From assembly GCA_016714565.1 (NCBI GenBank), contig JADKDM010000029.1:1-33926 (forward strand): 33,926 bases of DNA, in the 5' to 3' direction. Source of the DNA: Candidatus Villigracilis propinquus. GTDB lineage: Bacteria; Chloroflexota; Anaerolineae; Anaerolineales; Villigracilaceae. The stretch's first letter is position 1. Each line of letters begins with the position of its first letter. A model generated the notes under the pieces. The model did not search any database, was not told where the DNA came from, and saw nothing but the letters and a program-made list of their open reading frames with translations. The translations under genes were made by a program, and so were the position numbers. Shown here piece after piece: positions 7,795-16,586 of the stretch.

Positions 7795-8874
7795 CTATGG
7801 ACGGGGACCAGGACCTCCACCGCCGGGAAGATTGCCGCCCGCGCCGCTGAAATCAGGGCGGCTGCCGAGGGAGGTTTCAAATTGACCGAGGTTGCTGCGT
7901 GCCTGCGGCATTTGTCCACGGGCAAATTGGGTGGTGATCTCATCGAACTTGCCGGAGAATTGAGTCATATCGGGGCCAAGTCTATCGGCGCCGCCGAAGC
8001 TCTGCAAACCAGACTGTGCATTCTTGCCAAGCTGCGCGAGATTGAGCAATTCATCGCGGCTGAGTTTGTTATCTCCCATTGCGGCATTGGCGGCATCCAC
8101 AAAGGAGAAGGCGGATTGCATTGCAGAGAGTTTATCCGTGGGAATGTTATTCGCCTGAATTTGGGAAAGCTGGTCAACACGTCCCTGCTGGTCAGCTTGC
8201 AAAACGGAGATCATATCCTGGGCCTGTGTCTGCAATTCTGCGGCATTGGTCTGTGCCTGCTGCGCCGCGGCCTCTAACTGGGCAATCGATTCTTCAGCCA
8301 CAGCCAGCCCTTGAGAAAGGGTGCTGCTGATCTCCTGCAACGATGAGTCAATTGAGGTGAGGGTGTCGTTCAATTGCGAGAGTTCTGATTCAATGGCGTT
8401 CAGTTCCACGATCATTTCATTGGCAAGATCGCCATATAAATTGTAGTATTCAGCCAGCAAGTCTTCAGCGTATTCCACATAATAATCTGCATAATAGTAA
8501 TAGTCGTACACGTAGACAACTTCTTCGCTGGTGACGGCAGAATCTGTGGTGGTGTATGTAACCGCAGTGGTGGCTTGCTCAGTGGCGGTGACAGCTTCTG
8601 CCACGGCCTGATCGATCAGCGCGGCGAGTTCTTCTTCGGTGAGGGTGACATATTCCACCGTGGGGCCGGGTGTGGGAGTGGCGGGCATGGCGGTCAGCGT
8701 ATTTGAGTTGACAGTCGCTTGCGCGAGGGCTTGAGAGACTTGTGTCCCTGCCACCGCGGTGTTGATGGCATCTTGCGACAAGACTTCTGCGGTGGGGGCG
8801 GCGGGCATTCCGCAAGCGGTGAGCAGGGCGGCGATAAGGGAAGCGAGTAAAACGGTTCGAAGTAAAGATTTCAT
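7795..8874 (-). CDS. Predicted lipoprotein with Tyr-rich and coiled-coil regions
   Basis: 359 residues from ATG 8874, which has a GGAGA ribosome site 8-9 nt upstream; the longer TTG start at 8889 would overlap that site. Residues 1-21 form a lipoprotein signal with lipobox LTAC and Cys21. After a Thr/Pro linker comes a Tyr-rich patch (YVYDYYYYADYYVEY), then a Gln/Ala-rich predicted coiled coil (about 140-240). Next is a short EF-hand-like segment (GDNKLSRDEL) and a Gly/Pro-rich C-terminal tail. No enzyme motif is present. It probably sits on the outer face of the membrane. It follows the P450 gene by 31 nt on the same strand and may be co-transcribed. Function unknown. Confidence 0.7.
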   Translation of the reverse strand: MKSLLRTVLLASLIAALLTACGMPAAPTAEVLSQDAINTAVAGTQVSQALAQATVNSNTLTAMPATPTPGPTVEYVTLTEEELAALIDQAVAEAVTATEQATTAVTYTTTDSAVTSEEVVYVYDYYYYADYYVEYAEDLLAEYYNLYGDLANEMIVELNAIESELSQLNDTLTSIDSSLQEISSTLSQGLAVAEESIAQLEAAAQQAQTNAAELQTQAQDMISVLQADQQGRVDQLSQIQANNIPTDKLSAMQSAFSFVDAANAAMGDNKLSRDELLNLAQLGKNAQSGLQSFGGADRLGPDMTQFSGKFDEITTQFARGQMPQARSNLGQFETSLGSRPDFSGAGGNLPGGGGPGPRP

Positions 8875-8905
8875 TTTAGGTTTCTCCAATTATTTTCTAT
8901 TTACA

Positions 8906-10225
8906 TCATACGGCGCGGCGAGTGACAATGAGCTTTACACTTTTGTACGGGCGCAGAGTGACGCTGGGTTTCGGTGTTGCGAGTGCGGATTGCGTTGGGG
9001 AGATCGTCCATCTGCGGGCGATCATGGCCAGCACAGTGATGGCTTCGGTCATTGCGAAGTGTTCGCCGATGCAAATACGGTTGCCGCCGCCGAAAGGGAA
9101 GAAGGCGTATCGGGGAAGCGAATGTTCTTCGAGACCCGACCAGCGTTCAGGGCGGAAAAGAAGCGGGGCTTCATAAAATCGTGAGTCGTGATGCGTCACC
9201 CATTGACTCATCAAAACCGTGGAGCCTGCGGGGATGTGCTGTCCGCCGATCTCGCAATCGTGAATGGCCTGCCGTCCCATCGCCCAGGCAGGCGGACGAA
9301 TTCGCAGAGTCTCTTTTACGATCATGCGGGTGTAGGATAATTTTTGAATGTCGTCAGGTGTGGGGAAACGGTCACCGAGCAGCGCGTCAACTTCAACTTG
9401 CAGTTTCATTTGCACCTCGGGATGATGCGCGAGCATATCCCAACACCATGCAAGAAGCAGCGCAGTAGTTTCGTGGCCCGCCAGCAAAAAGGTGAGGACG
9501 TGCGCGTGGATCTGCTCATCGGTAAATTGAGCGCTGTGATTTTCTTTGAGGATGTGAATGAGCGCGCGCTGCGCATGTTCAGACTGTGGATTTTTCAGCA
9601 GCGCCTCGGTAACCGCGCTCAGGCTTGCTTTTGCTTCCGAGAAACTTGGGAACAAGCTGCGAACGGATTCGGGCAAAGGCAGCTGCGCGAGTGGAAAAAG
9701 TTTGATGAGGGTCTGCATGGATTTGCTGACTTGCTCCGCTGCATCTTTGGGCGCGCTGCCAAAGAATGACCACAAAGCGATGTTCAGCGTGAGGCGCATC
9801 ATTTCATCGGACATATCCACGCGTGCGCCGTCCGTCCATTTGGAAATGTGGACGAGCGTGTTTTCATTCATCAACGGTAGATACTCTTCCATGCGTTGAC
9901 GATGAAAGGCGGGCTGCAAGGTGCGGCGCTGCGCGAGATGTTCCTCGCCTTCGCTGGTGAGCAGACCTTCGCCAAGAATGATGCGCGCACGCTGCAAGCT
10001 GGGGCCTTTGATAAAGTTGCCCTGCTGTTTCACCAAGACCTGTTCGATAAACTCAGGATGGCTCAGCAAAAACAGATCACGCTTGCGGAGTTTGATATGC
10101 GCCATGTCTCCCTGCTCGTGCGCGAGTTCAGTCAGCGCTTCGAGCGGGTTGCGGAAGACCTTCCACAAAAATCTGAGATTGGTTTTTTTATGAGTTGCTG
10201 GTTCGAGAACTAAATTTGTTTCCAT
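8906..10225 (-). CDS. Cytochrome P450
   Basis: 439 residues, a complete soluble bacterial P450. It has the I-helix oxygen-activation motif AGHETT (249-254), ExxR of the K-helix at E305-R308, and the heme loop FGGGNRICIG (378-387) with Cys385 as the heme thiolate. The PPAWAMGRQA segment and FRPERW support a full-length fold resembling the CYP4/CYP102/CYP110-like fatty-acid-type branch. No reductase or ferredoxin gene is adjacent, so redox partners must be elsewhere. The start ATG 10225 has GGAG upstream, inside a small hairpin. The substrate is not predictable from sequence alone. Confidence 0.95.
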   Translation of the reverse strand: METNLVLEPATHKKTNLRFLWKVFRNPLEALTELAHEQGDMAHIKLRKRDLFLLSHPEFIEQVLVKQQGNFIKGPSLQRARIILGEGLLTSEGEEHLAQRRTLQPAFHRQRMEEYLPLMNENTLVHISKWTDGARVDMSDEMMRLTLNIALWSFFGSAPKDAAEQVSKSMQTLIKLFPLAQLPLPESVRSLFPSFSEAKASLSAVTEALLKNPQSEHAQRALIHILKENHSAQFTDEQIHAHVLTFLLAGHETTALLLAWCWDMLAHHPEVQMKLQVEVDALLGDRFPTPDDIQKLSYTRMIVKETLRIRPPAWAMGRQAIHDCEIGGQHIPAGSTVLMSQWVTHHDSRFYEAPLLFRPERWSGLEEHSLPRYAFFPFGGGNRICIGEHFAMTEAITVLAMIARRWTISPTQSALATPKPSVTLRPYKSVKLIVTRRAV

Positions 10226-10226
10226 C

Positions 10227-10249
10227 GGCTATCTCCTATATTGATAGCC
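10227..10249. promoter_or_regulatory. Inverted repeat around the P450 ribosome site
   Basis: GGCTATC (10227-10233) and GATAGCC (10243-10249) are perfect 7-bp arms with a 9-nt loop. In the mRNA the GGAG ribosome site straddles the loop and the 3' arm, immediately before the ATG. It could be an operator or an RNA hairpin affecting translation; it could also be chance. Confidence 0.4.
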
Positions 10250-10362
10250 AAAGGATACTTTTTTACTTTCGTATTGTCCGCCCGTTGTGGTGGGGAATGT
10301 ATCCCCCTATTTGGTGGGTGTGAAAGAACGTCTTCACTACACCACTATGCTCAAAACCTTTT

Positions 10363-10431
10363 GCCGCGAATTACACGAATTTTCGCGAATTGGTTTTAAA
10401 AAAATTAGTGTGAATTCGCGCAATTCGTGGC
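10363..10431. repeat. Imperfect palindromic intergenic repeat (CGAATT-rich)
   Basis: GCCGCGAATTACACGAATTT at the left pairs imperfectly with GTGTGAATTCGCGCAATTCG and TGGC at the right, around an A/T-rich centre. It has the look of a dispersed Anaerolineae-type repeat. It lies between the P450 start and the 3' end of the response regulator gene. Confidence 0.55.
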
Positions 10432-10453
10432 TAAGCCTTTGTTTCGCCAGAAG

Positions 10454-11092
10454 TCACAACTCCTCCGGCAGCACCAGCCCAAACCTTACCGCCATCAGCG
10501 CAGCTTGCGTTCTGTCGTTCACGCCCAGTTTTGCAAACAGATCACTGACATAGCCCTTCACCGTCATCTCGGTCAACACCAATTCGCTTGCGATCTCCTT
10601 GTTGCTTTTTCCACGCGCGAGCAATTTCAGGATTCCGCGCTCGCGTTCGGTGAGCGAGTCAAACGGGTCATCGGGCATGGGAGCGCGCGCCATTAATCGG
10701 CGGGCAATATCGGGATGCAGTTGCGGCTTGCCCTGCGCCGCACCACGGATCGCAGCTACAAGATCATCACCGCTCATTTCCTTCAGCAGAAATCCGCTCG
10801 CGCCTGCACGCAGCGCCGCGTACACATGCGCGTCATCGGTGAATGTGGTCAGGATCAAGATCGGCAGGTTGGGGTATTCGGGGCGTATTTGCTTCAACGC
10901 ATCCACGCCGTTCATTTCGGGCATTTGCAGATCCATCAGCACCACATCGGGCTTGTGTTTTTTGATGGCCTCCAAAACCTGAGTCCCGTTGCTGGCTTCG
11001 GCGGTCACGCGCATATCTTTTTCCGCGTCGATGGTCATTTGCAGTCCACGGCGCACAACTTGATGATCGTCAACGATGAGAATTTTTAGCAT
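10454..11092 (-). CDS. NarL/LuxR-family response regulator
   Basis: 212 residues from ATG 11092 (MLKILIVDDHQ); an alternative ATG at 11104 adds four residues. The receiver domain has acidic pair D8/D9, phosphoacceptor D54 (VVLMDLQMPEMNG) and the conserved Lys in GFLLKEMS. A LuxR-type helix-turn-helix lies at about 148-200 (LTERERGILKLLARGKSNKE, then TEMTVKGYVSDLFAKLGV). It is encoded just downstream of, and on the same strand as, a HisKA_3 histidine kinase, so the two form a predicted two-component pair. Targets are unknown; the adjacent P450/lipoprotein genes are one possibility. Confidence 0.93.
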   Translation of the reverse strand: MLKILIVDDHQVVRRGLQMTIDAEKDMRVTAEASNGTQVLEAIKKHKPDVVLMDLQMPEMNGVDALKQIRPEYPNLPILILTTFTDDAHVYAALRAGASGFLLKEMSGDDLVAAIRGAAQGKPQLHPDIARRLMARAPMPDDPFDSLTERERGILKLLARGKSNKEIASELVLTEMTVKGYVSDLFAKLGVNDRTQAALMAVRFGLVLPEEL

Positions 11093-11108
11093 TGGGTTTT
11101 CCATTGAG

Positions 11109-11158
11109 TGGTGGTTTCGATACGTCCCGCAAAAGCGTGCGGGACTACTCGACCACCA
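11109..11158. repeat. REP-like palindrome between the histidine kinase and its regulator
   Basis: TGGTGGTTTCGATACGTCCC leads into a stem GTCCCGCA/TGCGGGAC with loop AAAGCG. The right arm ends ACTACTCGACCACCA. Outer arms TGGTGGT/ACCACCA also pair. The element supplies the last codons (Val-Val-Glu) and the TAG stop of the kinase gene. Confidence 0.75.
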
Positions 11159-13166
11159 TTGGGATTGGCAACATGAAAGACAAAATTGTACCGCTTCCGA
11201 TTTCAGACTCAACGATCAACTCGCCGCCCAATGCGAAGATGCGCTCGCGCATTCCGCGCAGGCCATAATGTCCCACGGGGATGGCGTGAGGATCAAAACC
11301 ATTACCATCATCACGAACTTTCACATGCAGCCGCGCATCGCGTTTGACCTCCACCCGCGCCGTCCGTCCGCCGCTGTGCTTCGTCACATTTTGCAGCGCC
11401 TCGCGCAGCACCCAAAGCGCCTCGTCCGCAATTTGTTTTGGGAGGATGATTTCCCTCGGCATCTCCAGCTCGATGGACAGCAACGCCCCTCCTTCTGGTC
11501 CACTGCGACGGGAAAACGCTTCACACTCGCCGCGAACTGATTCTGCAAAATCCACATTCGCCTCCCCGACAGCATTCCGCAGTTGATCGAGCATCAATCT
11601 CATTTCCTTCAGCGTGCTTCCTGCCAGCTCTTCCAACTCGGCCAGCTTCCCCTTGAAAGAATCAGGGGCTGACGTTTTGAGTCCACGGGCCATGAGGTGC
11701 ATCCCGAACATCTGCTGCGTGACAGAGTCGTGCAAGTCCCTTGCGATGCGCTGGCGTTCTTCATACGCCGCAATGGACTTTTCATCCGCAAGTGCGCGCT
11801 CAGTCTGTTCCTTCACGCGAGATTCCAGATCGCGGTTTAACTCGTACAAAGACTCGTACGCATTTGCGTATGCCAACGCGAGAGCGGCCTGCCCTGCCAG
11901 CGCATTCAAACGGTTGACTTCATCCGCGTCGTAGACAGGGCCCGCGCGGCGCGATCCCAGCCAGTAACCGCCCACGGAAACACTGCCCGCGATAAGGCGC
12001 GTATTCCATGCAGGCGCAACATGCGGAGGCGGCACATCGGGTTCGGGGAATAATTTCAATGCGCCCCACTCCGCGCCGATCTGGTTTGGAAAGACATCGT
12101 TCAACAGGTGGATGATCTCTTCGCGGCGGTTGGCTCTCGAAAGCAAATACTGCATCGATTTGACCGCCGATTCAAATTTGAGTCTGTCGGGGTAGAGGAA
12201 TTTGTCCAGCCAGGTTTGGATGAGTTTGCGGGTCGGTTCGAGGAGCAGGGCTGCGACAAAAATACTGATGACTGGAGCAAGCGGACGCGACGTGAGCGAA
12301 TCTGCAAAAAGGGAGGAAATGCTTGAGGTGAGAGCCAGATATAACGTTAAGAGAAGAAGCGAAACGGCCCCATAGGCCAGAGTCCGCCGGAGGACGCGGT
12401 CAATGCCAAAGAGGTCGTGTCTCAAGATCGCGTAGGAAATTCCAATCGGAATAAAAAGTTGAAAGACGAGCAGCAGGTTGTAGGAAAAAATATCCAACCC
12501 CAGCGCAAGCGTAAGCGGACGCAGCCAAAGCGGGATCTCTGCGAGCAACATGCTGAAGACCACCACGCGCGCACGTTGAGCATCCAACAGGTTTTCGGGG
12601 TTTGTATCCCGCGCTACAACGAGCAGGTTTTTAAGAAAGAAAACAATAACGAATGTAAACCATAAAAAAGACAAACCAAGTGTTGCAAGGCGCTGCCACG
12701 CAACTTCGCTGAATAAAAACGCAAGAAACAGAATGGCAGAAAAAATGTACGCGCTCAAAATTTGTTTTGCAGGCGTATCTGTAGCGCGAGGAAACCGTAC
12801 GCTCACATGCAACGCCATCGGAAGCAGAATGGAAGCGTGAGTCAGGCGCAGGATTAAATAGGTATCGAGAAAATAAAATAAGGGCTTGCCGGGGTGAAGG
12901 ACAGGCAAGTCACTGAGTTCAAATGGAATGAGCAGGAAGAATGCGAAGAAGATCGAAAAAGAAGCAACCAGCGTATGGTTTGGCTGCGGACGAATGAATG
13001 CAGGAATCAGCCCGGTGATAAGGATCAAGGCAAAAACTAAAATCGAAAATCTCGTGACAACCTGCTGAATGGATCCCCCACCCGTAGAAGAGGCCCATCC
13101 AAGCAAGAGTACATTCATTGAGAGAACGATAGCTATTGGTAAAAACAGTGCGGCGATTTTCTTCAT
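11145..13166 (-). CDS. Membrane sensor histidine kinase (HisKA_3, NarX/DegS type)
   Basis: 673 residues from ATG 13166 (MKKIAALFLPIA). The N-terminal half has about eight to ten hydrophobic helices (roughly 1-310), resembling 7TM-type sensors. Next come a GAF-like segment (about 340-440) and a coiled coil. The dimerisation/phosphoacceptor box RIARDLHDSVTQQMFGM has His479. A HATPase_c domain follows (NVTKHSGG N-box, DDGNGF, then GHYGLRGMRERI). It should phosphorylate the regulator encoded immediately downstream. The last three residues come from an intergenic palindrome. The signal sensed is unknown. Confidence 0.92.
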   Translation of the reverse strand: MKKIAALFLPIAIVLSMNVLLLGWASSTGGGSIQQVVTRFSILVFALILITGLIPAFIRPQPNHTLVASFSIFFAFFLLIPFELSDLPVLHPGKPLFYFLDTYLILRLTHASILLPMALHVSVRFPRATDTPAKQILSAYIFSAILFLAFLFSEVAWQRLATLGLSFLWFTFVIVFFLKNLLVVARDTNPENLLDAQRARVVVFSMLLAEIPLWLRPLTLALGLDIFSYNLLLVFQLFIPIGISYAILRHDLFGIDRVLRRTLAYGAVSLLLLTLYLALTSSISSLFADSLTSRPLAPVISIFVAALLLEPTRKLIQTWLDKFLYPDRLKFESAVKSMQYLLSRANRREEIIHLLNDVFPNQIGAEWGALKLFPEPDVPPPHVAPAWNTRLIAGSVSVGGYWLGSRRAGPVYDADEVNRLNALAGQAALALAYANAYESLYELNRDLESRVKEQTERALADEKSIAAYEERQRIARDLHDSVTQQMFGMHLMARGLKTSAPDSFKGKLAELEELAGSTLKEMRLMLDQLRNAVGEANVDFAESVRGECEAFSRRSGPEGGALLSIELEMPREIILPKQIADEALWVLREALQNVTKHSGGRTARVEVKRDARLHVKVRDDGNGFDPHAIPVGHYGLRGMRERIFALGGELIVESEIGSGTILSFMLPIPMVVE

Positions 13167-13175
13167 TGTGAATGA

Positions 13176-13181
13176 ATTGTA
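13176..13181 (-). promoter_or_regulatory. -10 box (TACAAT) of the histidine kinase
   Basis: TACAAT on the minus strand lies 9 nt before ATG 13166. No ribosome site is visible between them, so the mRNA is probably leaderless or nearly so. Confidence 0.5.
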
Positions 13182-13209
13182 GAATGCGAGAGGGCTGGGG
13201 TCAAGAAAC

Positions 13210-13239
13210 AAAAAGAGACCGGCTGCCCGGTCTCTTTTT
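13210..13239 (-). terminator. Intrinsic terminator after the repeat-protein gene
   Basis: Arms AAAAAGAGACCGG and CCGGTCTCTTTTT with loop CTGC give a GC stem flanked by A/T runs, so it can work in either direction. It lies just downstream of the minus-strand repeat-protein gene and upstream of the kinase promoter, separating the two transcription units. Confidence 0.9.
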
Positions 13240-13241
13240 GT

Positions 13242-14558
13242 TTATGGTATCGGCACTTCAACCGCTTGAATAGAATCTATTTGCGCATTCTGTCCCGATC
13301 CTCCGATTGGAGAAATAATAACAACATAGTTATAGACAGTACTACCGCTAGGCCCGGCAGGTGGATGACCTGCCGCATTATCGACATCAATAAGAATGCC
13401 TGTTTGTGGTAGTGGGCCATTCGTTTCCGGCAGGCCGGAATTGTAATCAGGGTCATACAGTTCGTTTTCGGGAGGAAGAACTGGAACTTCCGAGTTATCG
13501 GAAACCTGGATTACCTGGTTATCAGCCTCCGTACCCGTTGTTTGGGCGATATCACCAATATTCGAGTTCAAATCAGGAGTGCCGTTACTCCAATTGAAAA
13601 CTTCATAATATTCGTGCCCATCTGAATAAACGGAGACACCGATGATGATCCAGTCCAACGCGACCTGACTGTTATTATTATATTCATAAAAGACCAGATC
13701 ATAATTATTATCCGGTGTCGCATTTACTGTAACACCTAAGTTGACGACAATATATGTACCATCAGGAATCGCTCCAATATTGGAATCATCCCCTGGGGTT
13801 GTATTATCGGGCATAGTTCCAACTCCAATTTCAGCAGGTGGAACAGGGTTTTGTGTATACCCTGAAGAAACCGTGGATACCACTGGCGGCGGTGGATACA
13901 CACAGGGCAACGATCCGCCATTATTTGTGGCCGCCGGGTCAGTGCATGTGGTCGGCGGATACACACAAGGCAACGGACCACCAATGTTTATAGCTCCAGT
14001 TTCCTGACATGTCGGTGGTGGAAACACACAAGGCAACGGACCACCAATGTTTATAGCTCCAGTTTCCTGACATGTCGTCTGTGGCGTAGACGTAACTTCA
14101 GTAGTAGACGTAACTTCAGTAGATGTAGGCGGTGGCGGGGTTGTGGCAGTTACTACAATAGTAGCCGAAGGTGTCACCAAGGTGGCTGATGGCGAAACAA
14201 TTGTAGCTGGTGGTATAACAATTTCTGTAGATTGCGCCACTTCGGTAGGTGATGGGGTGGCGCTCGGCTCAAGCACTACGAATGGGGGGAAAACAAACCC
14301 GCTGGAGGCATTAGGGGTAAGGTATGTATTTTGCCAGGCAAACGGGGTTAATATCTGGATATTGAAAATCGGCTGTATGAAGGTCCTCTGCCCGCCTGCG
14401 GTTTCAACTTCCAAACTGGACCCCATGCCCGTCTTCAATATCCATTGTGGGATAATGCGCATTGCAAATTGCCCCGCGATCAACATCAACAAAATGCCCA
14501 GTGGCACAATAAAAATAAGCAGACTCCAATCCCGTCGGTCACGCTCTGACATTCTCAT
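13242..14558 (-). CDS. Membrane-anchored Thr/Pro-rich protein with Cys-containing 21-residue repeats
   Basis: 438 residues. One N-terminal membrane helix (about 12-32) anchors a large exported part. A Ser/Thr/Pro-rich stretch (about 98-161) precedes three 21-residue repeats (162-224) with pattern TCxxxGAxNxGGxLPCVYPP, each with two cysteines that may form a disulfide. The C-terminal 200 residues form a beta-rich region (GTYIVVNLGVTVNATPDNNY and VALDWIIIGVSVYSDGHEYY) that may be a lectin- or carbohydrate-binding-like sandwich, though no family is certain. The start overlaps the stop of the upstream histidine kinase as ATGA, with GGAGAC upstream, so the two are translationally coupled. A direct role as a surface partner of that sensor is an inference. 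Confidence 0.7.
   Translation of the reverse strand: MRMSERDRRDWSLLIFIVPLGILLMLIAGQFAMRIIPQWILKTGMGSSLEVETAGGQRTFIQPIFNIQILTPFAWQNTYLTPNASSGFVFPPFVVLEPSATPSPTEVAQSTEIVIPPATIVSPSATLVTPSATIVVTATTPPPPTSTEVTSTTEVTSTPQTTCQETGAINIGGPLPCVFPPPTCQETGAINIGGPLPCVYPPTTCTDPAATNNGGSLPCVYPPPPVVSTVSSGYTQNPVPPAEIGVGTMPDNTTPGDDSNIGAIPDGTYIVVNLGVTVNATPDNNYDLVFYEYNNNSQVALDWIIIGVSVYSDGHEYYEVFNWSNGTPDLNSNIGDIAQTTGTEADNQVIQVSDNSEVPVLPPENELYDPDYNSGLPETNGPLPQTGILIDVDNAAGHPPAGPSGSTVYNYVVIISPIGGSGQNAQIDSIQAVEVPIP
13898..14086 (-). repeat. Three tandem 63-bp coding repeats
   Basis: Units start at about 13898, 13961 and 14024. The last two share an identical 54-bp block (13961-14014 and 14024-14077), while the first is diverged. 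They encode the Cys repeats of the anchored protein. Identity at silent positions indicates a recent duplication or gene conversion. Confidence 0.85.
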
Positions 14559-16441
14559 AGCTCTGTCTCCACTGTTTTTTCAACAGGCAGAGAAACAATG
14601 AACTTGCTGCCCGGAAACGTTTCTTCGTTATGACCCGGGCTTTCCACCCGAATATGCCCGCCGTGAGCATCCACAATTCCACGCGCGATGGCAAGCCCCA
14701 ACCCCGGACCGCCGCCCTTGAACTTCGTCTTTCCAGATGAATGCAGCAACACCTCACCCGTCTGCCCAAATTTTTCAAAGATCGTCTTTGCCGCCACGGG
14801 GTCAATACCAATACCTGTATCCGCAACGGTCACTTCCACCTGCGGAGGCACATCCCCGTTTAAATACCTGCCTGTCAACTTTATCGAACCGCCATCGGGA
14901 GTAAATTTGATAGCGTTCATAATAATATGATAAAACACTTTTTGAATCAGCTCGGGGTCGGCAAAGACCGGCGGCAGCCCTTTTAATTCATCCGCATCAA
15001 GTTTAATATTTCGGTCACAAAGCGCCTGATCAAAGCCCTTGCCTACTTTCCTGATCACCATATCCATTCCTATGGAAACCTTTCGGAGAACAAGCGCCTT
15101 GCTGTCAATTCTTGAAACATCCAGCATGCTATCCACAATATCTGTCATGCGCTCGGAGCCTTCCAAAATCCCCTGGGCCAGTTTCAACAATTCAGGGTTA
15201 TTTTTGGTATCCTGCTCCAACATTTGCGAATACCCCATGATGAGGGTCAAAGGGGTACGCAGCTCATGGGCGGAGATCTGAATAAAGTTGGTCTTTGTCC
15301 GATTCATTTTACGCAACTGCTCGTTGATCTGCTCCAGTTCATTTGTACGCTCTTCGAGCTTTGAGGTCATATCATCGAACGTGACCGCAAGCTCGCCGAT
15401 CTCATCCCGCGAACGAATACCCGTGCGTTGTTCAAGTCTGCCACCCGCGATCGCCTGGGATGTATTCACCAGCGAATAAAGCGGGCGGGTGATCAATCTT
15501 GAGATGAAAAAACCGATAATGATCACGAACACCATCACTACCGCAAACAACTTAATATAAGTACTCCTGCTTTCCTCACCCGATTGCAGCACAAAATCCG
15601 AAGACAGAACAACAGCAAAGACACCCAAACGGTCGTTACCAACCTGCAGCGGACCGCGTAAAAGCCTGTAATCACGTCCATCCAGTTTAAAATTATTTCC
15701 CACCACAAACTCTTCTTTTGTGCCAAGAACCAGTTGATATTCAGACTCTGAGATCGACAGTTCCGCAAGCGTGGCAGCATCCCCCGCGCCAAGGGTGGTG
15801 GCAATTGCCTGCCCTTTCCCCCCGTAAATAATAATATCTGCAAAAGTAATGTTCTTCAGATACGGAATAATGCTCTTAATGGATGTACCAACAATAACAA
15901 CCCCAGCAAACCTGCCGTTGTTCGACATCGGAAGGCTCGTATAATAATAAACCTCATCGTTTGCCAGGTTCACACCCAGCGCACGGTGAGGAGGTTCGGC
16001 TACATTTCGGCCTGCGAGGATCGGAGCCACGATCGGGGATTTATTGGCACCCGTATCCTCCAGAACCCTTTGCAGGTCGCCTTGTGAATCTTTATATAAG
16101 TGAACAAGTTCGGTTCCATCCGGTGCAATCAAAATCAAATTTTCCGCCCCGCCCAATCCTATAAAAGCCGGCGCCGCCAGCGCATACGCCTTTTCGCCAT
16201 CTTTCTCGGAAACCGCCTGTGCAAGCCCCTCGTAAAAAGCTATCGAGCGAGCCGTTTCAACATGACCGGATTCCTGCCTGATAAAACTGTCAGAAACAAC
16301 ATGCCCAGATTCTAATAATTGATTTGTCAGGCGATCGCTCAAATTATTGGCCACCAGGCGCGTGACCACATACACACCAATCATGGCAACAACCACGGTC
16401 AATATCAAGAAGGGGAGGATGACTTTGAGACGAATGCTCAT
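14555..16441 (-). CDS. Cache-like/HAMP sensor histidine kinase
   Basis: 628 residues from ATG 16441 (MSIRLKVILPF). Two membrane helices (about 8-28 and 297-315) bracket an extracytoplasmic sensor of about 270 residues resembling a double Cache domain. HAMP follows (about 316-368). Then come a coiled coil, the HisKA box SAHELRTPLTL with His392, and HATPase_c with N-box NAIKFTPDGG, G1 DTGIGID and G2 GPGLGLAIARG. No response regulator gene is adjacent. Instead the gene overlaps the anchored repeat-protein gene by 4 nt, so its output is likely through an unlinked regulator. Confidence 0.93.
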   Translation of the reverse strand: MSIRLKVILPFLILTVVVAMIGVYVVTRLVANNLSDRLTNQLLESGHVVSDSFIRQESGHVETARSIAFYEGLAQAVSEKDGEKAYALAAPAFIGLGGAENLILIAPDGTELVHLYKDSQGDLQRVLEDTGANKSPIVAPILAGRNVAEPPHRALGVNLANDEVYYYTSLPMSNNGRFAGVVIVGTSIKSIIPYLKNITFADIIIYGGKGQAIATTLGAGDAATLAELSISESEYQLVLGTKEEFVVGNNFKLDGRDYRLLRGPLQVGNDRLGVFAVVLSSDFVLQSGEESRSTYIKLFAVVMVFVIIIGFFISRLITRPLYSLVNTSQAIAGGRLEQRTGIRSRDEIGELAVTFDDMTSKLEERTNELEQINEQLRKMNRTKTNFIQISAHELRTPLTLIMGYSQMLEQDTKNNPELLKLAQGILEGSERMTDIVDSMLDVSRIDSKALVLRKVSIGMDMVIRKVGKGFDQALCDRNIKLDADELKGLPPVFADPELIQKVFYHIIMNAIKFTPDGGSIKLTGRYLNGDVPPQVEVTVADTGIGIDPVAAKTIFEKFGQTGEVLLHSSGKTKFKGGGPGLGLAIARGIVDAHGGHIRVESPGHNEETFPGSKFIVSLPVEKTVETEL

Positions 16442-16480
16442 AAAAAACCTGTGCAATAGCGCACAAAAACGGGTATTCCC

Positions 16481-16510
16481 ATTATACAAAATTTATGACC
16501 GATAATCCAA
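16481..16510 (-). promoter_or_regulatory. Promoter of the Cache/HAMP kinase operon
   Basis: On the minus strand TATAAT (16486-16481) is preceded, at 18-bp spacing, by TTGGAT. A leader of about 30 nt follows. It contains a small inverted repeat TGTGC-AATAGC-GCACA (16450-16465) and an AGG-type ribosome site. Confidence 0.5.
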
Positions 16511-16586
16511 CCTAACGATTAAATGCAAGGTAATTATAATGTGAGAAATCGGGAATTTTTTACCCACTTTTGACAAAACCCGCCTC

